Shown: one piece after another, positions 1 through 9,075 of the stretch
Layout of the letters: each line of letters opens with the position of its first letter
Position numbering within the stretch: position 1 is the first letter of the stretch
Assembly (NCBI GenBank): GCA_032595685.2
Contig: CP159373.1
Location: 1,323,001-1,387,000, forward strand
Direction: 5' to 3'
DNA length: 64,000 nucleotides
From: Candidatus Electrothrix aestuarii
GTDB lineage: Bacteria; Desulfobacterota; Desulfobulbia; Desulfobulbales; Desulfobulbaceae
Program-made: the position numbers and the translations under genes
Notes under the pieces: model-generated
Told to the model about the DNA's origin: nothing
What the model saw: only the letters and a program-made list of their open reading frames with translations
Databases searched by the model: none

Positions 1-122
1 CGGAAGAGCAGAGGAAAAGCTCTGAAGGGCAACAGGCTCTGCAAGCTTTCAAAGCTAAATGCGACGACTTTGTCAACTTACTCGAAACTATTCAGGCTCA
101 AGCCGCAAAGGATAGTATTTGA
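1..122 (+). CDS. C-terminal end of an unidentified protein (partial)
   Basis: An open frame entering from the left edge reads about 39 codons to a TGA at 120-122. The visible tail is rich in Gln, Ala, Lys and Glu and looks like an amphipathic or coiled-coil C-terminus. Two intrinsic terminators follow within 165 bases, as expected after the last gene of a transcript. Too little is visible to name a family. The frame was chosen because the other two forward frames either stop early or give an unlikely composition. Confidence 0.4.
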   Translation, partial: EEQRKSSEGQQALQAFKAKCDDFVNLLETIQAQAAKDSI

Positions 123-157
123 TCATTTTTGAGTCGTTCTCGCTTGAAACAATTTTC

Positions 158-192
158 ACCGGGTACATGCCCAGCGCGTAACCCGGTTTTTA
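158..192 (+). terminator. Intrinsic terminator
   Basis: A 7-bp stem ACCGGGT/ACCCGGT is followed directly by a T tract, 36 bases after the stop of the partial gene at the left edge. The loop is long (about 16 nt), so it is weaker than the next one. Confidence 0.5.
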
Positions 193-255
193 TTGCCCAG
201 CCTCTGGGATTCGAACCCGCCCCCCGACCTCTCCCCCTCATAGCTGCGCGGTTTA

Positions 256-287
256 GGGCCGCCAGCTAATTGCTGGCGGCCCTTTTT
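256..287 (+). terminator. Strong intrinsic terminator
   Basis: A perfect 11-bp G+C-rich stem GGGCCGCCAGC/GCTGGCGGCCC with loop TAATT is followed by TTTTT. The rest of 288-553 contains no gene that I can see; a fragment TTTTTACACAAAACCCG recurs at about 1386. Confidence 0.75.
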
Positions 288-553
288 ACACAAAACCCGG
301 TCCCCTTACGGGCCTCCAAAATGTAAAGTCGCTCTTTACAAAAAAGTTATACATCTTTTCATGATGAACAAACTCTCTTTACATTCGTCGGATATTCTAT
401 GTGCGTAATGGAGAACGTTTTATCAAGAGTAGAAAAGCGCAACAGGCTTAAAAGTTCCTTTTTTTGATTCTCCTAGCCCTTTCTCTGTATTGAAGGTAGA
501 GTTAATATAATAACAAATATCGATAAATTAATTTTGTTAGTTGGTTTTGAAAA

Positions 554-1339
554 ATGTTTACAAAAAATATCACATCAATCCTTCTGGTAATGATCGCTTT
601 GTTTTTTTCGTTTCCCTCACGAGGCTGGAGTACCCTCTATGAATCTGGAGACCGTACGTATGAGGTAACGGCATATACTTTTTTGGAAACTGCTAACCTG
701 GAGAGTGTAAAGGGAAACTATGATGCCGCCAGGAAAGCATATTTTGAAGCTGAAAAACTCTTTAGGCGTGAGCAGAACTCGCTTGGTCTCGCTAAAGTGC
801 TTCTCGGAGTTGGCAACACAGAAAGCATAGGTGGAGACCTGGATGCTGCAAGAAAAGCATACATGGAGGCTGAAAAACTGTTTAGGAACAAGCAGGAATG
901 GCTTGATCTGGCTAGAGTGCTTCTCGGGATTGGTAATATGGAAAGGATAAGCGGAAATCTGGATGCCGCTAAAAAAATATACATTGATGCTGAAAAACTG
1001 TTTAGACAAAAACCGTATTGGCCAGGGGTGGCGAAAGTGCTCCACGGACTTGCAGAGGTGGAAAGCAGGCTGGGGAATTCAGAAAAATCTCTGGAAATAT
1101 ATAACGAACTAGCAAAAATACAGGATAGAATTAACGATCAATACAAGCAATTCGAGATTGTGAATGTATCAGAAGAACATTCATCAATACTACCTGATGA
1201 TACTGTAGAGAGTGACATCGCTTGTAACCTATCCGATATTTTTACGGGAAAAATAACAATAGTTATCTTTATAAGTGTTATTAGCGCACTGGTAGCAATT
1301 ATTATCTATCTTAAACCGCTTCGACGATTTAAAAAGTAG
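554..1339 (+). CDS. TPR-repeat protein, exported and membrane-anchored
   Basis: 261 aa. Residues 1-25 form a signal peptide or N-terminal membrane segment. Residues 48-87, 88-127 and 128-167 are three near-identical 40-residue TPR-like units built around A-A-R-K-A-Y-x-E-A-E-K-L-F, and 168-205 is a more diverged fourth. The unit length is the TPR-like 40-residue class. Residues 230-252 form a hydrophobic helix followed by a basic tail, so the repeats should lie in the periplasm anchored at the C-terminus. TPRs mediate protein-protein contacts; the partner is unknown. The repeats are also similar at DNA level (120-bp period, 695-1054), so copy number may vary between strains. The gene stands alone between terminators and an unrelated hypothetical. 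Confidence 0.75.
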   Translation: MFTKNITSILLVMIALFFSFPSRGWSTLYESGDRTYEVTAYTFLETANLESVKGNYDAARKAYFEAEKLFRREQNSLGLAKVLLGVGNTESIGGDLDAARKAYMEAEKLFRNKQEWLDLARVLLGIGNMERISGNLDAAKKIYIDAEKLFRQKPYWPGVAKVLHGLAEVESRLGNSEKSLEIYNELAKIQDRINDQYKQFEIVNVSEEHSSILPDDTVESDIACNLSDIFTGKITIVIFISVISALVAIIIYLKPLRRFKK

Positions 1340-1470
1340 CGAGTAAACCAGAGTAAACGAGGGACAGATCCCAATTCAACCCCTTTTTTTACACAAAACC
1401 CGCCCCCCAAACCGGCTTTTTGCCCATTTCCCCATTTTTGGCCGCCATGAAACGCCGTCGTCCTCGGTGA

Positions 1471-1908
1471 ATGATTATCAAAAAAAACACTCTTCAGCAC
1501 CCTGCTGTTGACCTTTCTTCGCCTTTCTGTTTCTTTGAATTAATCAGTTTTGCTTCTCTGGCATTTTCTTTTGTATTTATAATTCTAATTATTATTGAAA
1601 ACATGGATCAACATACAGTTAAAAAACAGGCAAAATTAGCAACTAGAAAAGTTATGAAATTCTGGAGGAAGTATGAAGTTATTGACAAGCAGGTATTTGA
1701 GAAAGGGCTTGATATTATAATAAAACAGGTAGCAAAGCAAGCAGGCGTATCGCTAGAGGGCGTGGGGCAATATACATGTAAGGTCTTGGACGAGTCTTTC
1801 GAGGATTTTGATAAAATTCCTGATGAAGAAAGAACTCATGAGGATATGATTCTAATTATATATTTTAGATATTTGTATCACATTGGGATATTAGAGGAGG
1901 CTTGTTAA
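1471..1908 (+). CDS. Hypothetical protein with one N-terminal membrane segment
   Basis: 145 aa, no family recognised. Residues about 22-43 are strongly hydrophobic; the rest is charged and probably helical. An internal ATG at 1603 would give a soluble 101-residue protein starting just after the hydrophobic stretch, and neither start has a convincing ribosome-binding site. The A+T-rich composition differs from the nickel genes further on. Confidence 0.45.
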   Translation: MIIKKNTLQHPAVDLSSPFCFFELISFASLAFSFVFIILIIIENMDQHTVKKQAKLATRKVMKFWRKYEVIDKQVFEKGLDIIIKQVAKQAGVSLEGVGQYTCKVLDESFEDFDKIPDEERTHEDMILIIYFRYLYHIGILEEAC

Positions 1909-1985
1909 CTGGAATAAAGCAGTAAACCAGGGACAGGCCCCAATAAACCACATAACGCTCCTTTGGCACGACGGGTTATTACTTC

Positions 1986-3339
1986 ATGGACAGATTAAAA
2001 GACGAATTTTCAAATGCCTTGCTCGGACGTCTTCGTCTTAGGTTTCATGAAAAGAAATTGGAAGCATCCTTTTTGGAGGATTACCGAAAGTTCTGGCACA
2101 GGCAATCCATCAGATATCTAAAAATGCTGATTGTTTTGATACCGATAGGGTGGACTGTTTTAAAATGTCTCAACGAATCATTCCTCAATAGATTTGAAAT
2201 TGTCTTTGCCGTAGTCTTTGCCGTAGTCTTTGTCGCTACTTTGTTCATAATTATATGTACCCATTTATGGCCAATAACCGATTCCATTCGATGGGGGCCC
2301 ATTGAAATTTTCACTGATGCTGTAAATATCTCATTCAGTTCTTTTTATATTGCTTTATGGATTCCAGAAGCTGAACGACTGGGCTTGCCTGTGGAATTGA
2401 TTTACCAAAGTGATACTATCTATGTACCCCTGATCTTTATAATCATTCATCTGATTGCTAATTTCATCCTGATTCCAAATCGTTTTATTCATTCACTTGT
2501 TGTCGGTGCATTTACAGTCGCAACTTCCGTGATAGTGATTGTTTTCTTCAGCCAACTTTCAATAGCAAATCAAAGCACTTTCATTATTTTTTTTATTCCT
2601 GATATTTATCATGCTGCTTCAGTCAGGTTTCCAAAGGGAAAGAAAATATCGTGAGACTTTTTATCAGTGGCAATTGGTGGAACAGCAAAAAAAAGAAATT
2701 GCCGCTGAAAGAGAAAAATCAGAATCCCTGCTTTTAAACATTCTGCCGGCACCGATAGCTGAACAGTTAAAGAAAAATCCGGGAACAATTGTTGATGCAT
2801 TCCCTGAGACAACCGTTTTATTTTCCGATATTGTTGGCTTTACCAAGCTGTCTCAAACAGTCACACCGGATAAACTGGTTAACCTCCTTAATAATCTTTT
2901 TAGCCGTTTCGATGATCTCGCTGAAAATCATGGCCTTGAAAAAATAAAAACAATCGGGGATGCATACATGGCAGCAGCAGGCCTTCCGGAGCATCGTGTA
3001 GACCACGCTGAAGCAACAGCATATATGGCACTTGATATGTGCCGGGAAATGATCAAATTCAATGAAAAAATCGATACACCTCTGAATATCCGAATCGGTA
3101 TCAACAGTGGTGCCGTAGTCGCCGGAGTTATCGGTAAAAAGAAATTTATCTATGACCTATGGGGAGATGCTGTTAATACCGCTGCCCGAATGGAATCCCA
3201 CGGAGTTCCTGGGGAAATTCAGGTTACAGCAACAACTTACGAGCTGCTGAAGGAAAAATTCAAGTTTGAATCCCGTGGTGATATTGAGGTTAAAGGAAAG
3301 GGGGTTATGGAAGTCTGGTTATTAAAGGGAACTCTGTGA
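1986..3339 (+). CDS. Class III adenylate cyclase with membrane domain (frameshifted)
   Basis: The gene is read in two overlapping frames, 1986-2654 and 2611-3339. The first carries about six membrane helices; the second carries the catalytic domain with both metal aspartates (D73 in F-S-D-I-V-G-F-T and D117 in K-T-I-G-D), the ATP-selecting pair K113 and D182 (Y-D-L-W-G-D), and N189/R193 for the transition state, so ATP rather than GTP is the likely substrate. The frames meet at a run of eight T at 2587-2594. Removing one T gives an uninterrupted hydrophobic helix leading into a short coiled linker and the cyclase domain, which is the usual layout of membrane cyclases making cAMP. Either a sequencing error, phase variation or a true lesion explains the extra base. 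Confidence 0.8.
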
Positions 3340-3450
3340 AAGAATCATCAACAGGGAGAGCGAAACCAGCAGGAGCTGAAAGGGCTTTACTCCCCAGAGG
3401 TACCCAAGCAGAGCTTGGGCATCAGCAAAACTTCTGGATAGATTACTCGC

Positions 3451-4056
3451 TCAGCAAGCAAGCTCATGCATGCTCACCTTGCGGGTACAGATATGAGTGA
3501 GGAGCTGTGGATTATGACTGATAACCAGCATACCGAGTTTCCGCTTTTCAACCATCGAGAGCAGCACCTGCCAGATCTGGGCCTGGCTGATGGCATCCAG
3601 CATGGCGGTGATTTCATCGGCAATGAGAAAGGCGGTCTGCGGATTCAGGGCACGGGCAATGGCAAAACGTTGAAGCTCGCCCCCGGACAGCTCATGGGGA
3701 TAGCGATTGAGCCAGGATGTTTTAATCCCTAATTGGGCGAGCAGCGAGTCCTTGGGCTGAAAGGATTCAGCCAGAGAACGCTCCAGGGTCCAGCGGGGAT
3801 TAAAGCCCTGCTCAGGATGCTGATTGATCAGCTGGACAGGATGAAAACTCCTGCGGGGAATAGGATTGCGGTTGAGTCGGATTTCCCCACCCTGCGCCGG
3901 AAGATGGCCGCTGAGAATCTTGGCCAGAGTGGTTTTGCCCGAGCCGCTCGGCGCGATAAGCCCGATTACCTCTCCGGGCTGGATAGTGAGGTTCATATTC
4001 GTGAAAAGAGGTTGCCCGCCATTATACGAAAAAGAGAGCTGGGTGCCTTCAAGCAT
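3451..4056 (-). CDS. ABC transporter ATPase, Nik/Dpp type (second ATPase)
   Basis: 201 aa from the ATG at 4056. Walker A (G-S-G-S-G-K-T-T with a preceding A-P), the signature L-S-G-G-E-L-Q and the Walker B aspartate-glutamate (L-I-A-D-E) are present, followed by the switch His (I-S-H-N). The start is fixed by a GAGGAGG ribosome-binding site and by an 8-bp overlap with the upstream ATPase gene, so the two are translationally coupled. It is shorter than typical DppF/NikE (about 260-330 aa) and lacks the C-terminal oligopeptide-type extension. It closes a five-gene operon (binding protein, two permeases, two ATPases). Substrate is probably nickel, another metal or a metal-ligand complex, judging by the shared leader with other nickel genes. 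Confidence 0.85.
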   Translation of the reverse strand: MLEGTQLSFSYNGGQPLFTNMNLTIQPGEVIGLIAPSGSGKTTLAKILSGHLPAQGGEIRLNRNPIPRRSFHPVQLINQHPEQGFNPRWTLERSLAESFQPKDSLLAQLGIKTSWLNRYPHELSGGELQRFAIARALNPQTAFLIADEITAMLDAISQAQIWQVLLSMVEKRKLGMLVISHNPQLLTHICTRKVSMHELAC

Positions 4057-4882
4057 GGGCCTGTTCCTCCTCAAGGATAAAACCATTTTGCGGCAAGGCC
4101 AGATACAGGGCCTGACTGTAGGGTTCAGCACAGATCCCCTGGCGAAAATCTGCTGCTGACATGGTCTCCACCAGAGCACCGTCCTTAAGAATAGTGACAT
4201 CATCGGCAAAGGGCAAAGCCCCGCTGATATCATGGCTGATCAGCAGGACAGCCCGGCCTTCATCAGCCAGTTGGCGGAGATGAGCAAAGACCTGCTCACA
4301 GTTTTCCTCATCCAGCCCCGTGGTGGGCTCATCAGCCAGCAACAGCTTGGCCCTGCCCACGGTGGCACAGGCCAGGAGCACCCGGGTGGCCATGCCCCCG
4401 GAAAGCTGAAAGGGATAGAGACGCAGAACATCGGGACCAAGTCCGTAGCGCGCAAAAACGGCTTCTGTCTGCTCGCTCGCTTCTTTTCTCGATAGACCCG
4501 CTAAACGGGCAGCCCTGCGCACCTGTTTTCCCACCCGCTGCAAGGGGTCCAGCCCCTCTGCTGATTGAGGGATCAAGGCTATCTCTTTTCCCCGCAACCG
4601 GGCAGGATTGCTGTATTCCTTTCCGTTAAAGAAAATATGTCCCTGACACGTGCTGTTGGCAGGCAGCAGACCAAGGATGGCAGCCAGCAGCAGGCTCTTT
4701 CCTGCCCCGCTGGCCCCGGCCACCAGGTTAATGGTACCAGGACGGACCTGAAGAGAAACCCCGCTCAAGCCTGTGACCTGCTGCCGGTGCAGGCCGTGTT
4801 CATAACGGCTGAAGCTGATATGCAATGTATCTATTGTTAACACGATGTGATCCTTGATTTTCAGACTGTAGGGGGACGGCAT
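4049..4882 (-). CDS. ABC transporter ATPase, Nik/Dpp type (first ATPase)
   Basis: 277 aa. Walker A G-A-S-G-A-G-K-S at about residues 56-63, signature L-S-G-G-M-A-T-R, Walker B L-L-L-A-D-E-P and switch I-S-H-D are all visible. Length fits NikD/DppD. The ATG at 4882 follows an AGAGG sequence and lies 16 bases after the permease stop; a GTG at 4843 with an AAGGA site is an alternative. It hydrolyses ATP at the cytoplasmic face together with the next ATPase to drive uptake through the two permeases. Confidence 0.85.
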   Translation of the reverse strand: MPSPYSLKIKDHIVLTIDTLHISFSRYEHGLHRQQVTGLSGVSLQVRPGTINLVAGASGAGKSLLLAAILGLLPANSTCQGHIFFNGKEYSNPARLRGKEIALIPQSAEGLDPLQRVGKQVRRAARLAGLSRKEASEQTEAVFARYGLGPDVLRLYPFQLSGGMATRVLLACATVGRAKLLLADEPTTGLDEENCEQVFAHLRQLADEGRAVLLISHDISGALPFADDVTILKDGALVETMSAADFRQGICAEPYSQALYLALPQNGFILEEEQAHA

Positions 4883-4897
4883 GCCGTACCTCTACGA

Positions 4898-5716
4898 TTA
4901 CCCCTGACTGGTGCGTGGTTGGAGGAGAACCCGCATATTCTCGCCCAGGATATCAAAGGCCTTGACCATCAGCAGCAGGGCTGCGCCGGGCAGAACCGCC
5001 AGCCACCAATGCCCAGTGGAGAGATGGCGCATGGCCTCGGCCAGGATGATACCTACCGCCGGTTCATGGGGCGATAATCCCAGCCCAACAAAGGTCAGGC
5101 CAGCTTCATGAAGAATGGCATGGGGAAAGAGCAACAGGAGCCCGATGATGAATTGCGGGATCAGATGGGGCAGCAGATGTTGCCAACCAATCTGCCAGGG
5201 AGTCCTGCCAAAGCAGCGAGCATGACGGATAAAGGGTGCATCCTTCAGCTGCATGGTCTCTGCCCGGATGATTCGGGCCAGCCTTGGCCAATGACTCAGC
5301 GCCACAGCAATGGTCACGCCTTTCAGGCCACCGCCAAAGGCAAAGGAGATCAGGATCAGAAGAACCAAGTGCGGCAGGGTGATGAAGATATCAATGAGCC
5401 AGGAGATGACCCCATCCACCCAGCCGCCCATGATCCCAGCGGCCAGCCCGAGAAACAAGGCAATGACGGCGCTGAAAGCTGCTGCCATCAAACCGGTCTG
5501 GAGACTGAGGCGCAGGCCAGCAATGGTGCGCAAAAGCATATTGCGGCCCATCCAGTCCGTGCCAAAGAGATGACTGAGGCCCGGTGGCTGATTACGCAGG
5601 CTCAGGTTGGTATGCAGGGTCTCCGGGACCAGAAAATAATACGCCGCCATAATGGCAAGCAAAAAGGTAGCGCAAGCGCCCGCTGTGACCAGGGCGCGGG
5701 TTCGTTGATGTTTCAT
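4898..5716 (-). CDS. ABC transporter permease, NikC/DppC type
   Basis: 272 aa from the ATG at 5716 (M-K-H-Q-R-T). An N-terminal helix precedes a periplasmic loop containing G-T-D-W-M-G-R, typical of DppC/NikC, and five further helices. The ATPase-contacting EAA-type loop (H-A-R-C-F-G-R-T near the middle of the chain) is present but diverged. An upstream in-frame extension to 5809 runs into a dispersed palindromic repeat and is not credible. It pairs with the frameshifted permease upstream in the same operon. Confidence 0.85.
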   Translation of the reverse strand: MKHQRTRALVTAGACATFLLAIMAAYYFLVPETLHTNLSLRNQPPGLSHLFGTDWMGRNMLLRTIAGLRLSLQTGLMAAAFSAVIALFLGLAAGIMGGWVDGVISWLIDIFITLPHLVLLILISFAFGGGLKGVTIAVALSHWPRLARIIRAETMQLKDAPFIRHARCFGRTPWQIGWQHLLPHLIPQFIIGLLLLFPHAILHEAGLTFVGLGLSPHEPAVGIILAEAMRHLSTGHWWLAVLPGAALLLMVKAFDILGENMRVLLQPRTSQG

Positions 5717-5756
5717 GTGATTGTATATTTGAGTTAAACTCCCCGATTTCAGGTGC

Positions 5757-5826
5757 GGAATTGTAGGGGCAGACCCGTGTGTCTGCCCGGCATAAAAGGG
5801 CGAACACATGGGTTCGCCCCTACGGC
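5757..5826. repeat. Palindromic dispersed repeat (REP-like)
   Basis: TGTAGGGGCAGACCCGTGTG starts one arm and a complementary GGGTTCGCCCCTACG arm closes it; a related copy lies at 62357-62428. It fills most of the 148-bp gap between the two permease genes. Confidence 0.6.
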
Positions 5827-5864
5827 ACCAAAAATAATGGGTAGAATCTTTTTTGTTACATCCC

Positions 5865-6841
5865 TTACGATACGGTGGCCTGCTTCATTCGGGGATCAAT
5901 AACCGTGTACAGAAGATCTGCTATTGCGTTGCCGAAAAAGACAAACAGAGCACTGACCAGGACTATCCCCAGCAGGAGGGGGATGTCTCCGCCCAGACCT
6001 GCCTTGATGGTGGCCTCACCCAAGCCTGGGTAGGAAAAGACCTGCTCTGCCAGGATTGAGCCACCAAAGAGCTCGCCAAAGGTGGCAAACTGGATGGTCA
6101 GGGCGGGCAGCAGGGTATGGCGCAGGGCATGACGATAAAAGACACCCCAAGTGGATTCACCCTTGGCACGGGCAAAGAGGACAAAGTCACTGTTCATCAC
6201 TTCCAGCAGCTTCTGTCGGGTGTGCAAGGTCACTGCGGCAACCGAGATAATGCTCAGGGTAGCGGCAGGCAGGAGGAGATGACGGAGCCATTGCCCTATG
6301 CTCACATCCGCAGGATCCATACCCGGCGGATAGGCGCAGCAGACCGGGGTCCACCCCAGCTGCACGGAAAAGACAATCACCAGCAGCATGCCCAGCCAAA
6401 AGGTCGGGGTGGAGGCCAGGGTATAGGCATAGAGACGGATGGCCCGGTCAATGAGCGAGTTTTCCTTGAGCCCGGCAATGATACCAAGGATAAAGCCGAT
6501 GATACCGGAAAGCAGCCAGGCTGCTCCCATCAGGGCCAGGGAAGGAAAAAACGACGGGCAATGACCGAAGTCACTGGTTCCTGAAAAATCAGGGATTGCC
6601 CCATATTGCCGGTCAGGATCTCCTTTTGCCAATGCAGGTAACGCAGCAATGGGGGTTGATCAAGCCCCCATCGTTGGGCAATCTGCTGCCGCTGCGCCTC
6701 ACTCATCTGGAGCATATCTGCCCCGATATAGGCCTGAACCGGATCAATGGGTGAGAGCTGGAGCAGGCCAAAGGAAAGCAGAGCCACCGCAGGAAGGATA
6801 AGCACGAGCTGAATAAGTTTTTTACGCAAGAAACGCTTCAT
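5865..6841 (-). CDS. ABC transporter permease, NikB/DppB type (frameshifted)
   Basis: Two frames, 6530-6841 and 5865-6632, together make a full-length NikB/DppB permease of about 325 aa: N-terminal helix, the loop with G-N-M-G-Q-S, five more helices, the EAA-like loop (A-R-A-K-G-E-S) and the C-terminal D-P-R-M. They are out of register at an A6 run (6546-6551); one extra A restores R-R-F-F-P-S-L-A-L in a single frame. The start ATG overlaps the stop of the binding-protein gene by four bases. The break may be a homopolymer miscall; if real, this transporter is inactive. Confidence 0.8.
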
Positions 6842-8520
6842 GGTTTTCCCTGTGCTCCCTGCCCTTTCTTCTCACCCGTATCTTTCTTCCACTGCCAGTC
6901 TACGATATTCGCGGTAATGGGCCAGCCATGACCGTGGGGTTCCACTCGGGTTGTGCCGATATCAAGGCCTTCACTCACCAGGTAGGTATGATCCAGATTA
7001 ACCAGCCAGGCCCAGGGCGCGTCTCCCTGGGGAGCAAGGCCGGTGTTGCCGTCCCATTGAGCGGCTCGCCAGAACTGTTCTGCCTCTTCCTGAGTGGCCG
7101 CTGCAAGGGCCTGATCCAGGTAGGCATCCACTGTCGGGTTTTGGTACAGGCCAGCATTGAAATAGCCCTGCCCGGAGACCTCACTATGATAGAGGTGGTA
7201 CATCTCTGTAGGATCGTAGCTGCCCCAGCCAAAGAGCACGGCCTGGGCATGCTGCACCTTTCTGATCTCGTCCCAGCTCTTGCCGGAGAGCTTCATGCGG
7301 ATGCCCAGGGGAGCCACCATATCTGCCACTGCCAGTGCCAGGGACTGGCGGATCAGCCGGTCCGCAGGATAAAAGAGAGTGAACTCCGCAGCCACTCCGT
7401 TCTTGTCCAGGATGCCGTCCTGATCCTGATCTGCCCAGCCCGCCTCTTTGAGCAGGGCTGCGGCCTTATCCAGGTCATTATCCTTGATCCGGGTCGCCAT
7501 TTCTTCCCAGGGCAGATGGCTGACTGAGCCATAGGCCGGGGTGCCAAAACCGTTGAGCACGCCCTCAACCAGGGCCTGTCGATCAATAGCATAGTTGATA
7601 GCCTGGCGGATGGCCGGATCGGCAGTAACATCATTCCCAACCGGCAGGCCGTTCAGGTCTGCATGATCCGCCTTTTGGCAGGGAAACATGATGCCCCGGT
7701 TATCCACACTGGTCACCCGGACCAAGCGCATGCCCGATACCGCCTTGTCGGCCAGTATCTGGGGCACTGCGGCCACCTGCACTGTACCTGCCTGAGCCGC
7801 AGCAAAGGCGGTATCTGCATCAAGGAAAAGAAAGACCAGACGCTTGATGGCTGGTTGTTTGCCGTAGTACAGGGGATTGGCTTCAACAATGAGCTGCTGT
7901 CCTTCATCCCAACGCACCATTGCATAAGGACCAGACCCGATAGGATGCCGACTGTAGTCTTTATTATGGGCATGCTTGGGAACAATGCCCAGGGTACGGA
8001 GGTGATGGAGAAAAGTGGAGCGCGGCTTGAGCAGGTGAAAGATAACCCTGTGATCGCCCACAGCCTCAGCCCGATCCATGAAACTCAAATCTACCAAACC
8101 ACCTGAAGCCTTGGCTGTATTATAGGTATAGGCCACGTCCTGGGCCGTCAGAGGCATGCCGTCAGAAAACAGGACATCCCCCCTGATCTCTACCTGCCAG
8201 CTCAGGCGATCCTCGCTCACAGAATAGGCAGTGGCCAGGTCGTATTCCACCTCCAGACTATCATTATAGCGAAGCAGGGTGGATTGAAAGAGCGGGGAGC
8301 CGTAGCGGCCCCAGCCCATGACCGGATCATAGCCCTGTTCCTCTTCACCGCCGATAGCCAGCACCAGGGTGTCGGACGAAGACGACTGCCTTGCCGCATC
8401 CTGCGACTGCACGTTCTTTTCCTGTTGTGGTCGATCACAGCTGACCAGCAGGAACATGAGGAGGATTGTTGTCAACCATTGCAAAGAAGGAGGAACAGCC
8501 TGGATGGAATTTTTGCGCAT
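6838..8520 (-). CDS. ABC substrate-binding lipoprotein, nickel/peptide family (SBP_bac_5)
   Basis: 560 aa. A lipoprotein signal ends in the lipobox L-V-S-C with the lipidated cysteine at residue 28, so the mature protein is anchored facing the periplasm. The body matches family 5 binding proteins (NikA/DppA/OppA), including the N-terminal block with P-V-M-G-W-G-R-Y-G-S and the mid-chain D-A-V-G-D-H family landmarks. It is the first gene of the operon and lies 3' of the leader at 8521-8790, shared with TonB receptors and FmdE-type genes, so I infer nickel or a nickel chelate as ligand; peptides cannot be excluded from sequence. Confidence 0.85.
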   Translation of the reverse strand: MRKNSIQAVPPSLQWLTTILLMFLLVSCDRPQQEKNVQSQDAARQSSSSDTLVLAIGGEEEQGYDPVMGWGRYGSPLFQSTLLRYNDSLEVEYDLATAYSVSEDRLSWQVEIRGDVLFSDGMPLTAQDVAYTYNTAKASGGLVDLSFMDRAEAVGDHRVIFHLLKPRSTFLHHLRTLGIVPKHAHNKDYSRHPIGSGPYAMVRWDEGQQLIVEANPLYYGKQPAIKRLVFLFLDADTAFAAAQAGTVQVAAVPQILADKAVSGMRLVRVTSVDNRGIMFPCQKADHADLNGLPVGNDVTADPAIRQAINYAIDRQALVEGVLNGFGTPAYGSVSHLPWEEMATRIKDNDLDKAAALLKEAGWADQDQDGILDKNGVAAEFTLFYPADRLIRQSLALAVADMVAPLGIRMKLSGKSWDEIRKVQHAQAVLFGWGSYDPTEMYHLYHSEVSGQGYFNAGLYQNPTVDAYLDQALAAATQEEAEQFWRAAQWDGNTGLAPQGDAPWAWLVNLDHTYLVSEGLDIGTTRVEPHGHGWPITANIVDWQWKKDTGEKKGQGAQGKP

Positions 8521-8790
8521 TATGTGAATTATTCAGTACATCTTTTACAGAACACTGGTTCTGTCCCTGGCCTGGGAGGAAGAGTCCAGGCCAGGGGACA
8601 GCGCCAGCAGAGAACAAAACAGCAAGGTATCAGGTATTGAAGAAGGAAGTAGGAGGAAACCTTCTTGTGGCTCATCAGGTTGAGGTACCCAAGTAACACA
8701 TTTGCTGGTTTTGTGTTACTTCTACCATAGCCTTAACCGCCTGCACAATAAGGTGAAGAGCTCATTTTGTCGGGTGGATTGCCCAGGTGC
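8521..8790 (-). promoter_or_regulatory. Nickel-type promoter, operator and structured leader (copy L1)
   Basis: Read on the minus strand: -35 TTATTG, 16-bp spacer, -10 TATGGT, then the palindrome GTAACAC-N13-GTGTTAC (8693-8719). A leader of about 170 nt follows with a long hairpin at 8561-8601 (15-bp stem, loop ACTCTTCCTC) and a conserved CTGTAAAAGATGTACTGA just before the start of the binding-protein gene. The same order recurs at 21.7, 45.6 and 49.1 kb. Confidence 0.65.
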
Positions 8791-8814
8791 CAGGGTAACG
8801 GGGTGGGAGGGGAG

Positions 8815-8893
8815 TTGCACTGTATGATCTTGAACTGGAAAATGATGAGGTGGTGAGCTGTAGTGGAGCAGGCGGGAGCAGTCGTAGAAGGGC
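8815..8893 (+). pseudogene. Fragment of a MNT-type nucleotidyltransferase
   Basis: Translates to L-Y-D-L-E-L-E-N-D-E-V-V, the same segment found in the larger remnant at 10994-11215. No start or catalytic motif remains. The neighbouring 8890-9000 bases carry no gene I can support. Confidence 0.4.
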
Positions 8894-9012
8894 ACGATGG
8901 TGACCTTGCTTACGGTGCCGTCGGCCAGGGTTTTGCCGGGCAGGCCCGGCGAGATCTCCCGGATCATGGGCCGTTGCCTTCCTTTTTTGTGTATTCGCCA
9001 ATATCATGCTCA

Positions 9013-9041
9013 TTGCATATGAGGCAAATAGTCTCTATAAT
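9013..9041 (+). promoter_or_regulatory. Promoter of the Fic gene
   Basis: TTGCAT, 17-bp spacer, TATAAT; the -10 box is consensus and lies 34 bases before the GTG start. Confidence 0.65.
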
Positions 9042-9075
9042 CACCTCATGAGTTGAGACGATTACAGAGGGCATA

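Noticed and set aside
195-230. GGGATTCGAACCC resembling a tRNA T-arm on the minus strand
   Set aside because: No acceptor, D or anticodon arm can be folded around it; at most a relic.
3403-3419. CCCAAGC/GCTTGGG hairpin between the cyclase and the ABC operon
   Set aside because: No T tract on either strand; cannot be called a terminator.
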